Origin: Diphasiastrum complanatum
Lineage: Eukaryota > Streptophyta > Lycopodiopsida > Lycopodiales > Lycopodiaceae
Length of the DNA: 64,000 nt
Direction of reading: 5' to 3'
NCBI GenBank assembly: GCA_029204225.1
Contig: CM055111.1
Span: 2,816,029-2,880,028 of the forward strand
Numbering within the stretch: the stretch's first letter is position 1; every line of letters starts with the position of its first letter. A program made the position numbers and the translations under genes. The notes beneath the pieces are model-generated. The model was not told the origin of the DNA. It searched no databases and saw only the letters and a program-made list of their open reading frames with translations. This document shows, piece by piece, positions 1 to 11,199 of the stretch.

Positions 1-1188
1 ACTTGGCTAGGGAGGAGCTAACTCAAGTGGAGATTTGGCATAAGAGATTAGGCCATCCTAATCTTCAATCTATGGAGTCAATGGCAAGCAAGGAACTAGC
101 TCTCGGTCTACCAAGATCTTTCAAGAAGTGTGGAAAGATATGTGAGGCATGTGGCCTTTAAAAGTCACACAAGTCTTCTTACAAGAGATCTTCATCAAGA
201 TCTCTCTCCCTTGGATCTCATACATTCTAATGTACATAGTTTTTCACATGCAAGTAATGGAGGTGCCTTGATGTATGTTACTTTTATAGATGATTGTACT
301 AGATTCACATGGATTGAGTTACTATCAAAGAAAAGTCTTGTTTATGAAGCTTTCATTAAGTTCAAGTCTCTAGTAGAGAAACAACTTAGTACTTCTATCA
401 AAGCACTAAGATGTGATAATGGAGGAGAGTACACCTCCAATAAAATGAAAGACTTTTGTGAGATCAATGGTATTAAGTTACAATACACTTGTTCCGACAC
501 CCCTCAACAAAATGGGGTGGCCGAGAGGAAAAATAGGAGTCTATGTGAGTGTGCAAAGGCTTTGAGGCTTGATGCATACTTCCCATATCATTTTGTGGAG
601 AAGCCATAACATGTGCTAATTATTTGTGTAAAAGACTTCCTAGTAGTGCTATAGATGGGATCTCACCTTATCAAGCCTTGTTTGGTAAGAAATCCAATGT
701 AAAAGATTTTAAGATCTTTGGATGTACTTGTTATGTACACATTCCTTTGGAGACTATAAGGAAAGAAGATGCTAACTCCTTCAAAGGAATCTTTGTTGGC
801 TATGGAGAAAATAGCAAGGGATAAAGGATATATGATCCTACATCCAAGAAAGTAAAGGTAAGCAAGGATGTACTTTTTGATGAGTCACAATTTGCTAAGA
901 TCTTGTCAAATGGATCTAACCCATTGTGCATTGAAGATCTTGACAAATCTGAGGAGGATCTTGACAAACCCGAGGAGGATCATGACAAACCCGAGGATGG
1001 AGATTTGGATCCAAGTCAAAAGGGCCGAGAAGATCATCAAGGAGCAAGGCCGAGCCCTCAAGGCTTACCTATGTGGACAAGGGAAAGCAAAAGGAAGACT
1101 CTACATCTTCTACCTCTTACTCTTTTTGAGCTACATTGCTTGAAGAACCATCATCTTTTGAAGAATCATATAAATCTAAAGTTTGGAG
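1..1188 (+). pseudogene. Copia element A, integrase part (5' half of split element)
   Basis: Ty1/copia polyprotein, decayed. Near position 45 the reading gives the GAG-pre-integrase signature (IWHKRLGHPN), followed by a CEAC zinc pair near 150. Then comes the integrase core, with HSNVH in place of the usual HSDVH (first catalytic Asp replaced by Asn), FIDDCTRFTW, CDNGGEY and PQQNGVAERKNRS. Frame changes near 160 and 600 and a stop near 822 (KG then stop then RIYDP) break it. The connector after the integrase is acidic and Glu/Asp-rich (about 900-1020). The sequence stops at 1188, where element B is inserted, and resumes at 7346. The 5' LTR and gag lie outside the window. Protein family is certain; the element cannot make a full polyprotein. 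Confidence 0.9.
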
Positions 1189-1869
1189 TGTAAAAATTAC
1201 AGCAAATAAGGATCCTAAAACACTTGAAATGATGAGGGAAACAATAGATTATGATTTCATAAGATTAGCACAAGTTGAACCATCAAAATCCATCAAAAAT
1301 CTATGCTTGAACCTCACTAAATGGCCCAAATCCTTGAAGAAGGATTCACACGTGTGAAAGTACGGCCTCCCACAGTCTGAGTACTGTACACCAGACCTAC
1401 ATTCAATCCTATAATCATTAGTAATCACAAGTACTCAAACAATTATGAACATAGAGAGCAATTGCACCAATATGAGAGAAAAATCATGAAATTGCTTGAT
1501 TGATTTTGGTGAGATATCATCACCTATATATACATGATCCACACGGTTTTGGGCAGGTATGAGTAGCCCTAAACCTATCCCTAATGCTAATTTTGGTGGA
1601 TCTTTCATCCCTACCAAGTTAGGGTTGGAATCTTGGAGATCCCTCAACAATGCAAAAATTACCAAAAATAGCTCCTATTTTTTCTCCCTTGTATCTAAGC
1701 ATAATTTGGACTCATTCCAAAGGTTCTAACAGTTAGGTCTACTTGAGAACATCCTTATGAATGGAATCCTATGCTATTTGGCACGTGTGACAAGCCACAT
1801 CATGACCATCTAACTATTTACAAGTCATATGACCAAAACTAGTCAAGCTAGAATTGTGAATTTTTAACA
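1189..1869 (-). repeat. 3' LTR of copia element B
   Basis: Near-identical to 6664-7345. Read on the minus strand it starts TGTTAAAAATTCAC and ends in CA. It carries the 14-bp palindrome TTCACACGTGTGAA at 1345-1358 with GTAC-containing words just beside it. Confidence 0.95.
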
Positions 1870-1878
1870 CTCCTCCTC
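1870..1878 (-). other. Polypurine tract of element B
   Basis: On the minus strand GAGGAGGAG runs directly into the TG that opens the 3' LTR. This is the expected primer site for plus-strand DNA synthesis. The same GAGGAGGAG precedes the LTRs of elements A and C. Confidence 0.85.
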
Positions 1879-1883
1879 ACTAT

Positions 1884-4800
1884 CTAGCTTGGTTCAATCA
1901 TTGCTTTACTAATCACTCCAAGTGATGATCTGAACTTCATAAAAGGTGTCTTTTGAAGTGGTTTAGTAAGTAGATCAGCTACACATTCATTGCTTGGAAC
2001 ATGCTCCAAAGCAATCTCCTTGGCTTGCACCATTTCTCTCACAAAGTGATGGCATATCTCAATGTGCTTAGATCTTTCATGGAAGATTGGGTTAGATGCA
2101 AGGTGTTGGGCTGATATATTGTCATTGTAGATGATCGGTGCCTCCTCTGAATCCATGATCTTTAGTTCCACCAATAATCTCTTGATCCAAAGTACCTCCT
2201 TTGTAGTGGTTGTCAAAGCTTTGTACTCGGCCTCGGTTGAAGATAGAGATATAGTTTCTTGCTTTTTTGAAAGCCATGAAACCACACCTTCTCCTATGAA
2301 AGTTGAATAGGCACTTGTTGATTTCCTATCCCTCTTGTCCCCTGCAAAATCTGAATCACTAAATGCATGAAGGTTAATCACATCTCCTCTATATAGAATC
2401 CCAAAATCCAATGTACCCGAGATGTATCTTAGAATCCTCTTAGCCTTTTTCCAATGGATATTCAATGGCTTTTGCATGGATTGGCTCAACCTACATACAC
2501 TAAAGCTAAGATCTGGTCTAGTTATAGTGATCCACATTAAGGAACCTATAAGTTGCCTAAACAAAGTGATGTCCATGAAGGATCTTTCATCATCTTCATT
2601 TGGCACTTTTACATCTTGCTCCATTGGTGTGTCAACACTTTTGCATACTTCCATCTTAAACTTCTTCAAAAGACTTTGAGCATAGTTTACTTGACTTATA
2701 AAGATAAAATCAGACCCTCTAAGTACTTCTATGCCTAAGATGAAGTGAAGACACCCTAGATCTACCATCTTGAACTCTAAGGATAGATCTATCTTGATTT
2801 TTTCAATACCATCAACACTATTTCCACTAATGATGATGTCATCTACATAAATGAGTAAAAGTACAATACCAACATCATCAAACTTAATGTAAAGAGTGGG
2901 ATCATATTCACTTTGAACAAAAGAAAGTGAAATAAGATAGCAATGTAGTCTTGAATTCCAAGATCTCGAGGCTTGCTTCAAGCCATAGATGCTTCTTTGG
3001 AGATGGCATACTTTGTTCTCCATTCCATGCTTGATGAACCCTTGTGGCTGCTCCATATAGATATCCTCTTCCAAAAAACCATTCAAGAAAGCATTAGAGA
3101 CATCCATTTGACATAGAATCCATCCAAAATGTGATGCAAGTGCAATGATTAGTCTTATTGTGACCATCTTGGCCACGGGTGCAAAAGTTTCCTCATAGTC
3201 TATCCCTCTCTCTTGAGCATAACCTTTTGCAACTAATCTTGCTTTATGTTTGTTAACACTCCCATTTGCATTCAACTTAAGCTTGAAGACCCACTTGCAT
3301 CCTATTACATTCCTTTGAGGTCTCTCAACAAGCAACCAAGTTTCATTCTCAATCAAGGCATCATACTCATCCAACATAGCTTTATACCATTCTTTGGAGT
3401 TCAATGCATCTTCAACATTAGACGGTTCTTCAAAACTAGATAAAGCATAAGAAGTGGATGAGATACCCTCAACTTGCTGTCCTTTGCCTTGATATGTGAG
3501 CCTTGATGGCTCCACTTTTGCCCTTGAAGATCTCCTTGGTGTGATAGGTGGGTTTGGTGCTTGCTCCTCCATGAGCTCCTCCTCAAAACCAAGATCTTGC
3601 TCCTCGGCCATCTTCTTCTTGATTGTTGGAGCACTTGAGCCTTCTTCAAGCATATGCATATGATGTTCATCAAAGATGACATCCCTTGAAACAACAAATT
3701 TGTTCAAGGATGAGAGATAGACTTTGTAGCCCTTGCTTGAGCTTGCATATCCAAGCATGATCCCTCTTGTGAAAAATGGATCCTCCTTGGTCCTTGTTTC
3801 CAATGGCACATGCACATAACATATACACCCAAAAACTTTCAAGTGATTAAGATTGGGTTTCTTTCCGTACAACATCTCATAAGGAGTTTTGCCTTCAATT
3901 GCTTTGCAAGACACCCTATTCATCAAGTAGTTTGCACATACAAGAGACTCACCCCAAAAGGATTTGGGCAAACAAGCATCTAATCTTAAAGCCTTAGAAC
4001 ATTCACATAATGTTCTATTCCTTCTTTCAGAAACTCCATTTTGTTGAGGAGTGTAAGGACAAGAAGTCTCTTTCTTGATCCCTTCCTCCTCACAAAAGGC
4101 CTTGAACTCATTGGAGATGAATTCTCCACCATTGTCACTTCTAAGAATCTTGATGTTATGATTATGATGCTTTTCCACAAACAACTTGAACTTTACAAAA
4201 GTATCAAATACTTGAGACTTGAAGGAAAGTAAGAACACCCAACAATATCTTGAGTAGTCATCAATGAAGGTTAAAAACATGGATGAACCTCCATTAGATT
4301 TGGTGCTAGCAATGTGCACATCCGAGTGTATGAGTTCAAGAGGATGAGATGACTTTGTGATGGAGTTAGGAAACACCTTCTTATGTGCCTTGGATAAGGC
4401 ACAAGCTTCACAAACCTTGTCTTCCTTCCCAATAGACCTTGGTAGGCCTAAAGCATACTCCTCCTTGATCATAGCCTCCATAGAACCCGAGTTGACATGT
4501 CCAAGTCTTTTGTGCCATAAAGTAAAGGTAGATATCTTGCTCTTCTCGGCCAACATGACAACATTAGTATCCACAAATGCATCCAGCTTATAAAGTTTGC
4601 CAAGTCTAGTGCCCTTAGCCACTATCTTACCCTTCTTCTTGATGAAACATTCATTTGAAGCAAAGTCAACATTGAAACCATTGTCTACCATTTGGCCAAC
4701 ACTTAGTAGATTCTTTGTTATTGTAGGAATGTACAAAACACCTTCTATGTTGATCTTTTTGGAAGATCCTAAGCAAAGGGGAATGCTACCAACTCCTTCA

Positions 4801-5852
4801 ATCTTACAAGCTTCATCATTTGCTGTATAGATAGACTTTATAGGTCCATCATAAGATAAGAGAGAAGAGAAAAACTCCCTTTTACTAGTCATGTGTGAAT
4901 TAGCACCCGAGTCAATCCACCAAGGATCTTCTCCTTTGAAGCTTGTTGAAGAAAATATGGACATCATGAGAGAGTCCACATGTGAACTCTCCTCCTCCTC
5001 CTCTTTGCTCATGTTGGCTTGGCTTTGATCTTGCTTCCTCTTGAAGCATTCCGAGGCATAATGCCCCATCTTGCTACAATAGTAGCACTTCACCTTTGAT
5101 TTGTCCTTCTTGACTTTGGTGGTTGATGGAGATGCCTTTGGGGGTCCTTCTTGATCCTCAAGCTTTGTAGACTTCTTGAATGTTGATCCTTTGCCTTTGG
5201 ACTTGCCTTTGCCTTTGGTGAAGAGAGCTTGGTCATCTCCACCTTGGATGGAAAGCCTATCCATCCTCTCTTGCATTTGGCTCCTTCTTGATTCCTCGGC
5301 CATGAGTGTGCCTTGGAGTTCTTCAAGTATGGGTAGCTTACCCATAATTGCATATCCCTGAACCAAATTGTCAAATTCAAAGCTTAGTCCATTCAATATG
5401 AGTTGAACAAGCTCTTCATCCTTGATAGGGTCACCTATAAAGGCTAGCTCTTTGTTCAATTCCTTTACTCTTAGGACAAAAGTATGTGCACTCTCTCCTT
5501 TCTTTTGATAGCTTCTATAGATTTGATTCTTCAAAGCTAACATTCTAGTTTGGTTCTTGGATTCATAGACCTTTTGCAAAGTCTCCCAAGCATCTTGAGC
5601 TGAAGTGCAATCTCCTACCTCTCTTAAGAGTTCATTTGCAACATTCATTTTTATGCAATGTAGTGCAACATTGCACCTCTTGATGTATTTGGCTTTTTCT
5701 TGAGGATGAATAGGTTCACCCTCCTTACCATTTACAATTTCCATCAGATCTTGCATGATCATGATAGATTCCATTCTAACTTTCCATATGGAATAGTTAG
5801 TTTTGTTGAGCCTTTCATTAGTATCCAAAAGATATGCATTTATAGATGCCAT
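1884..5852 (-). CDS. Copia gag-pol polyprotein, intact (element B)
   Basis: 1322 residues in one frame, the usual size for a plant copia element. Gag (UBN2/DUF4219-like) spans about 1-200. The CCHC knuckle is C256, C259, H264, C269. The aspartic protease motif WWIDSGANSH has D314-S315-G316. Integrase has the H447, H452, C481, C484 zinc site and a D511, D573, E609 triad with the D35E spacing of the family. Reverse transcriptase covers about 830-1075, with D917 in QMDVSNAF and YVDD at 1002-1005. RNase H covers about 1160-1300 (D1166, E1207, D1244), ending in the LTKPLQK motif typical of copia. The Met start fits MASINAYLLDTNERL, the common copia gag opening. No catalytic residue is obviously lost. 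Product: capsid, protease, integrase and RT/RNase H for retrotransposition. Confidence 0.96.
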   Translation of the reverse strand: MASINAYLLDTNERLNKTNYSIWKVRMESIMIMQDLMEIVNGKEGEPIHPQEKAKYIKRCNVALHCIKMNVANELLREVGDCTSAQDAWETLQKVYESKNQTRMLALKNQIYRSYQKKGESAHTFVLRVKELNKELAFIGDPIKDEELVQLILNGLSFEFDNLVQGYAIMGKLPILEELQGTLMAEESRRSQMQERMDRLSIQGGDDQALFTKGKGKSKGKGSTFKKSTKLEDQEGPPKASPSTTKVKKDKSKVKCYYCSKMGHYASECFKRKQDQSQANMSKEEEEESSHVDSLMMSIFSSTSFKGEDPWWIDSGANSHMTSKREFFSSLLSYDGPIKSIYTANDEACKIEGVGSIPLCLGSSKKINIEGVLYIPTITKNLLSVGQMVDNGFNVDFASNECFIKKKGKIVAKGTRLGKLYKLDAFVDTNVVMLAEKSKISTFTLWHKRLGHVNSGSMEAMIKEEYALGLPRSIGKEDKVCEACALSKAHKKVFPNSITKSSHPLELIHSDVHIASTKSNGGSSMFLTFIDDYSRYCWVFLLSFKSQVFDTFVKFKLFVEKHHNHNIKILRSDNGGEFISNEFKAFCEEEGIKKETSCPYTPQQNGVSERRNRTLCECSKALRLDACLPKSFWGESLVCANYLMNRVSCKAIEGKTPYEMLYGKKPNLNHLKVFGCICYVHVPLETRTKEDPFFTRGIMLGYASSSKGYKVYLSSLNKFVVSRDVIFDEHHMHMLEEGSSAPTIKKKMAEEQDLGFEEELMEEQAPNPPITPRRSSRAKVEPSRLTYQGKGQQVEGISSTSYALSSFEEPSNVEDALNSKEWYKAMLDEYDALIENETWLLVERPQRNVIGCKWVFKLKLNANGSVNKHKARLVAKGYAQERGIDYEETFAPVAKMVTIRLIIALASHFGWILCQMDVSNAFLNGFLEEDIYMEQPQGFIKHGMENKVCHLQRSIYGLKQASRSWNSRLHCYLISLSFVQSEYDPTLYIKFDDVGIVLLLIYVDDIIISGNSVDGIEKIKIDLSLEFKMVDLGCLHFILGIEVLRGSDFIFISQVNYAQSLLKKFKMEVCKSVDTPMEQDVKVPNEDDERSFMDITLFRQLIGSLMWITITRPDLSFSVCRLSQSMQKPLNIHWKKAKRILRYISGTLDFGILYRGDVINLHAFSDSDFAGDKRDRKSTSAYSTFIGEGVVSWLSKKQETISLSSTEAEYKALTTTTKEVLWIKRLLVELKIMDSEEAPIIYNDNISAQHLASNPIFHERSKHIEICHHFVREMVQAKEIALEHVPSNECVADLLTKPLQKTPFMKFRSSLGVISKAMIEPS

Positions 5853-6651
5853 CTAGTCTCCTAATCAAGGACTTGACACAAATGAAGGTTACTTCTATTG
5901 ATTTGATTGAAGGTCTACCTTATCCCACTTCTTAGGGACCTGAAAAGATCAGTAATAGACTTCCTATAAAGATCTAAGAATGATCTCTAACAAAATCAAA
6001 TCATAGAATACTAGAAACAATGCACTTGCTTGATTGAAGTAGAAAATACTAGTAGAATTGCCCCTCTTTCTATAAAGAACATTAAAGCTTCCAAATGATC
6101 TGATCAAGAGTGAATTTCAGCAACCTAATATACTTCCAAAATCACTTGTAAAAGATCTAAATGGAACTTAATGAGGATGCAACACAATCTACTATCCAAT
6201 CACAAGCAAAAAATGATCAAAATTGATGAAAAATTGATCTAGTTTGGTGCATAAGTCAAGCAATGGTTGGACTGAACCTAAATCACTTTAGGAGGTGTCT
6301 ACTACACCTTAGAACAGCCTTGAAGAGTCCCCAAAACTCTGATCTTCCCTCTCCTTGAATGCTAGAAAGCCTCCTCTATGAAATCACCTTCAAAACTTGC
6401 TTAGAAATCAATGCTTGGAGCAAGCAAAACTTGCTATCTTGGTAATGTGAATTGAATTCAACTTTGCCTCTGGTTTTAGACACCTAAAAACCTGCAAATG
6501 AAGTCACACAACACCAATCTCCAATGTATTTGACTCACTTTGAGTTCTAGAATCAATATTAGATGCTAAGATCTAATCTACACAAGATTTAGATCAAAAA
6601 TTGTGATCAAATTGAATGAAAACCAAGGATTTAGCTCATTTCAGCCTTTAG
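5853..6651 (-). other. Untranslated leader of element B
   Basis: About 800 bp between the PBS and the gag start, with no open frame of note. It is part of the genomic RNA and would hold packaging and dimerisation signals. None is recognisable by eye. Confidence 0.7.
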
Positions 6652-6663
6652 GCTCTGATACCA
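6652..6663 (-). other. Primer binding site of element B (tRNA-iMet)
   Basis: The minus strand reads TGGTATCAGAGC directly after the 5' LTR. This matches the 3' end complement of plant initiator methionine tRNA, the standard copia primer. Confidence 0.93.
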
Positions 6664-7345
6664 TGTAAAAATTACAGCAAATAAGGATCCTAAAACACTT
6701 GAAATGATGAGGGAAACAATAGATTATGATTTCATAAGATTAGCACAAGTTGAACCATCAAAATCCATCAAAAATCTATGCTTGAACCTCACTAAATGGC
6801 CCAAATCCTTGAAGAAGGCTTCACACGTGTGAAAGTACGGCCTCCCACAGTCTGAGTACTGTACACCAGACCTACATTCAATCCTATAATCATTAGTAAT
6901 CACAAGTACTCAAACAATTATGAACATAGAGAGCAATTGCACCATTATGAGAGAAAAAACATGAAATTGCTTGATTGATTTTGGTGAGATATCATCACCT
7001 ATATATACATGATCCATCACGGTTTTGGGCAGGTATGAGTAGCCCTAAACCTATCCCTAATGCTAATTTTGGTGGATCTTTCATCCCTACCAAGTTAGGG
7101 TTGGAATCTTGGAGATCCCTCAACAATGCAAAAATTACCAAAAATAGCTCCTATTTTTTCTCCCTTGTATCTAAGCATAATTTGGACTCATTCCAAAGGT
7201 TCTAACAGTTAGGTCTACTTGAGAACATCCTTATGAATGGAATCCTATGCTATTTGGCACGTGTGACAAGCCACATCATGACCATCTAACTATTTACAAG
7301 TCATATGACCAAAACTAGTCAAGCTAGAATTGTGAATTTTTAACA
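6664..7345 (-). repeat. 5' LTR of copia element B
   Basis: 682 bp and almost identical to 1189-1869. It is the promoter-bearing LTR for the minus-strand transcript. The palindrome TTCACACGTGTGAA, with a G-box core CACGTG, is at 6820-6833. Confidence 0.95.
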
Positions 7346-8857
7346 TGGAGAGATGCAATGCAAGTAGAGTATGATGCATTAGAAGAGAATCATACTTGTA
7401 ATCTTGTAAATCTTCCAAGAGGAAAGAAACCACTTGCATGTAAGTGGATTTATAGAATCAAGTACAATCAAGATGGATCTATAAGTAAGTACAAAGCTAG
7501 GCTTGTTGCTAAGGTATTTCTTCAAATAAAAGGATTGGATTATGAAGAAACATTTGCACCTGTAGCTAAGCTTGTAACTATTAGATTAATCATTTGCATT
7601 GCTACTTTGTTCAAATGGGATCTCTACCAAATGGATGTGACAAATGCCTTCTTGAATGGCTTCTTAGAAGAGGGAATCTACATGATGCAACCCGAGGGCT
7701 TCATCAAGGTTGGTGAGGAGCAAAAGGTGTGCTACTTAAGGAAGAGCCTATATGGCTTGAAGCAAGCACCTAGAGCTTGGTACTCTAGGTTGCATGATTT
7801 TCTCTATTCCCTTGGCTTTGTACTAAGTGCTTATGAACCTTCTTTATATTTCAAATGTAATGAAGGAAAGATCATCATTTTGGTTCTTTATGTTGATGAC
7901 ATCATTATGACAGGAAATGATGATGATGGCATAGGCAAAGTAAAAGTTGACTTATCTAGTGAGTTCAAGATGGTAGATCTAGGCTTCCTAAAGTTTATAC
8001 TTGGGATAGAAGTGTCTAGAAGTAGCAATTGTACTTTCATAAGTCAATCTAAGCATGCTACTTCCATTCTTGAAAGATTTGGTATGAAAGATTGTAAGGG
8101 GATCGACACCCCTATGGAGCATGTTGTGAAAGCAACTAATGAAGGTGATGAAGCATCCTTTGAGGACATCACCCTCTTTAGGAAGCTTATAGGCTCTCTA
8201 ATCTATTTAACCATCACTAGACCTGACTTAAGTTTTTGTGTAAGCAAGTTGAGTCAAAGTATGCAAGCTCCTTTAGTTCATCATTGGAAAAGTGCCAAGA
8301 GAGTACTTAGATATGTTTCTAGTACTAGATTTTTTGGCATGCTTTATGAAGGATCTAACTTGCACTTGAGAGCCTACTCGGATTCAGATTTTGCAGGTGA
8401 CAAGATGGATAGGAAGTCCATTAGTGCATTTGCAACATTTCTTTGTGGAGGAGTGATATCTTGGCTTTCCAAAAAGCAAGATACAATCTCACTATCTTCT
8501 TGTGAAGCCGAGTACAAGGCATTGACTTCAACAACCAAAGAGCTCCTATGGCTAAGAAGACTCTTGATGGAACTACATTTGATAGAGGTCGAGGAGATCC
8601 CTTACATATTTTGTGACAATCAAGCTTCTCAACAAATTGCTTCAAATGCTATCTTCCATGCTAGAACAAAGCATATTGAGATAGCTCACCACTTTGTGAG
8701 GGAGAAGGTACAATCCAAGGAAGTGCAACTACATCATGTACCATCATCCGAATGCATAGCTGATATCTTAACCAAACCATTTTCCAAAGGTCCATTTTTT
8801 AAGTTAACATATGCTCTTGGAATTGTAGATAGATGTACACTAGATTTGCCAAGTTAG
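7346..8857 (+). pseudogene. Copia element A, reverse transcriptase-RNase H part
   Basis: Second half of element A after the B insertion. The first five bases repeat the target site. The frame reads WRDAMQVEYDALEENHT, the start of the copia RT domain, and stays open for about 500 codons. RT motifs: YQMDVTNAFLNGFLEE, LYGLKQAPRAWYSRL and LYVDDIIMTG. RNase H motifs: DSDFAGDKMDRKS, LSSCEAEYKAL, FCDNQAS, KHIEIAHHFVREKV and ADILTKPFSK. This half is intact although the integrase half is broken, and it lacks an authentic start because of the insertion. It is not expected to give a functional polyprotein. Confidence 0.92.
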
Positions 8858-8870
8858 AAGTGAGGAGGAG

Positions 8871-9733
8871 TGTTGAAAATTGTCACTTCTCACTTGACAT
8901 TGGTTCATGTAAATATTGATCAAACATTAGAATATGTTGATGGTCTAATTTCACATGTGTGGAGCCTGTTCCCACGTGTGAAAGGATGTACTTTTCATGT
9001 TTGTATATATCCAAATTGAATTTGTATCATTCTAGTTAGTGTGAACATGAAATGACTAGTTTTTTAGTCAAGTTGACTAGTCACCTACAAATTAGCTTTT
9101 CCTTGCATGTGCATGAGTAAATGCTCCCACATGGCAAGTGGATGTTCACACATGTGTATAGAGTACTAGAAGATAAGAGTTGACAATTTTCCTTAGATCC
9201 TATTTTGTAGGAAATATTCCTATATTCTAGGAGACTAGCTTTTTGGATTTTAGTCATACTCTAGAAGGTCAACTATTGGATAAGAATCAAGGATGGATCA
9301 AATGGATAGATCTGAGTGATGTTGCACTCTTCACACGTGTGAAGGCCTGTTGGACTGTACCAGACTCATAGATGTACTTGATCCATAAAAGGATCATCAT
9401 TTTGCTAAGAAGATTGATGAGACTTTTGCACTCTACACTTTTGTGAGGTTTTTAGTCATTTGTCTTGTGATTTTTATGTATGATTGCTCTCTAGTATCAT
9501 TGTACTTGTTGTTTCAGGTGCAAGCCGTACAATGGACAATACTCCACACGTGTGAGGTTGCTCTCACTAAAAAATGATGTGTTGGTCCATTGCTCTTGCT
9601 TAAATCCAAGTGTAGTGAATCTAGATCAAGATCTAATGTGTAGAACTTGATAGATCCATTGATTAAGCAACCAATAACTCTCTATGATTGTAAAGTACAA
9701 TCATTATTGTCCTAAAAACTGTAAAATTTATCA
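8871..9733 (+). repeat. 3' LTR of copia element A
   Basis: Starts TGTTGAAAATTG immediately after the purine tract TGAGGAGGAG (8861-8870). It ends at TTTATCA, a boundary supported by the second copy of the end at 10000-10127. It contains G-box palindromes at 9330-9343 (TTCACACGTGTGAA) and near 9544, plus the block ATGTGTGGAGCCTG near 8955 that also occurs in the solo LTR at 36.2 kb. The 5' partner LTR is outside the window. Confidence 0.85.
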
Positions 9734-9999
9734 TTGGCCGATGGGTAACTGACCTGGCATCGATTGCTGGATAGACTTAAGAGTGTTTTGAAACTCTTTT
9801 GTGAGTTTCTCCATCTGTTGTTGGTGTTGCTGGTTAAGCAACTCCATCTGCATTTTCCACAACTGTTCTTGTGTTTCCTCATTTGGTCAAGCTTCTTGGA
9901 TAGCACGATGTGCTCTCCGTTCACGTGGCTCATCGACATCTGATCCCTCATCTTCTTCCCGAATGGCATCAGACATGGCTTGCTTCAATGATGTGTATT
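9734..9999 (-). pseudogene. Gag fragment related to element E
   Basis: Read on the minus strand this gives AMSDAIREEDEGSDVDEP, one stop, then QLWKMQMELLNQQHQQQ and KLTKEFQNTLKSIQ. These align with residues about 207-280 of the gag at 58781-60067 (AMSNAIKEEDEGSDIDES and KLTNEFQTTLKSIQ). It is a 266-bp piece with no LTRs of its own. It sits between two copies of the end of the element A LTR, which suggests capture during break repair rather than normal insertion. Confidence 0.8.
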
Positions 10000-10127
10000 C
10001 AAGTGTAGTGAATATAGATCAAGATCTAATGTGTAGAACTTGATAGATTCATTGATTAAGCAACCAATTACTCTCTATGATTGTAAAGTACAATCATTAT
10101 TGTCCTAAAAAACTGTAAAATTTATCA
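10000..10127 (+). repeat. Second copy of the element A LTR terminus
   Basis: 128 bp nearly identical to 9607-9733, starting CAAGTGTAGTGAAT and ending TTTATCA. The pair flanks the gag scrap at 9734-9999. It is too long to be a target duplication from integrase. Confidence 0.88.
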
Positions 10128-11050
10128 CAATATACACAGATAGAAAAGCATGTTGCTGCTATATTACACTGAAGCACGAATAGCAATTACAACCAACAAT
10201 GACTACATAACTGGGAGGCTCAAATAATATGTCTCATGGAAGGAGCGACTCAAGTAATCTATGCTGGGATGATCTACTTATAGATTGCATCCATGTATTA
10301 ACTACATTAAATGTTTGTCACCTAATTAGGTAAGTCGTTATACTTGGAAGTATTTGGCTTTTGTGACAACTATACATAGTATATACGGTTAACAAATCAT
10401 GAACGTTGACGTGGACGAGGATGTCGCAAATTCTCTCACTTCGTATTTTACGTGGCATTACAAGTGGAAATGGATAATGTGCCATCTATGCCAAATTTGA
10501 CCCTATCAACATCCTACACCTAAATGCTTGACTATGAAATTCTATGAGACCCCTATATCAAACATTTTGATTTACTTTACAACTGTCCACACGTGGGAAC
10601 ATCCTCCACACATGTGAGATTCACTTACAAACTTCTATCATAGAAAATACCAAGCTAGTTTTGCCAATTTCTCACAAGAGCAACCCAATGGGATATGTCC
10701 ATGCTGCCCGACGCAAATTTCACAATTTGGTGTAATATATTTTTATTTTTCAGTTTATTTGAGCTACGTTGCGTAGATTTGAAATTTGTGCATTTTGATT
10801 GGGTCGGGTGGTGGTAGAAACTAGAGAAAAATAAATAAAAGTATCTTTACAAATGGTCTTTTTTTATTTTGAAATTCCTCAATGCATCCTTTTATTTAGT
10901 ATCAATAATTGATGTTTTGATATTGATTGGCTTGCAAATTTTGTCTGGTGATTACACAAGCTACCATGTGTACAAATTCAGGCAGGAGTTAATCTTTAGC
11001 ATCCTTGGTAGTACCATATGTTGTACATCCACAGGGGCACTACAGCACTA
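10128..11050. other. No gene seen
   Basis: AT-rich sequence without supported coding. Around 10580-10615 it holds G-box-like words (CCACACGTGGGA, CCACACATGTGAG) like those in the LTRs, so part may be old LTR sequence. No ends or target duplication are visible. Confidence 0.5.
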
Positions 11051-11115
11051 ATGATGTACGTATAGAGAGCAAAGATATTTTCTAAGTAATATCTAGCTCT
11101 CTATACGTACATCAT
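11051..11115. repeat. Hairpin with 20-bp perfect arms
   Basis: Arms at 11051-11070 (ATGATGTACGTATAGAGAGC) and 11096-11115 are perfect inverse complements around a 25-bp spacer. The right arm begins a segment (about 11091-11203) repeated in direct orientation at about 11449-11564. Confidence 0.85.
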
Positions 11116-11199
11116 ATGAGTTCTAAGTAACATATTGAAAACATGTCATCGCTAGATATTTTGATCACATGTTTATTTTAGTTTACCTTTTTTTTTGGG

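Larger units (their letters stand above)
1189..7345 (-). mobile_element. Complete young Ty1/copia retrotransposon B
   Basis: About 6.16 kb, inserted in the opposite orientation into element A. It has two LTRs (681 and 682 bp), a PBS matching initiator tRNA-Met next to the 5' LTR, a purine tract next to the 3' LTR, and an intact gag-pol frame. The 5-bp target duplication TGGAG lies at 1184-1188 and 7346-7350. The LTRs begin TG and end CA. By eye they differ at about four places (A/C near 1344, two substitutions near 1480, one 1-bp indel near 1534), roughly 0.6%, so insertion was recent. Autonomous activity is plausible but not shown by sequence alone. Confidence 0.96.

Noticed and set aside
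6975-7205. 76-codon frame in the B LTR, and its reverse in the other LTR
   Set aside because: Chance frame in LTR DNA; its opposite-LTR copy reflects LTR identity, not coding selection.
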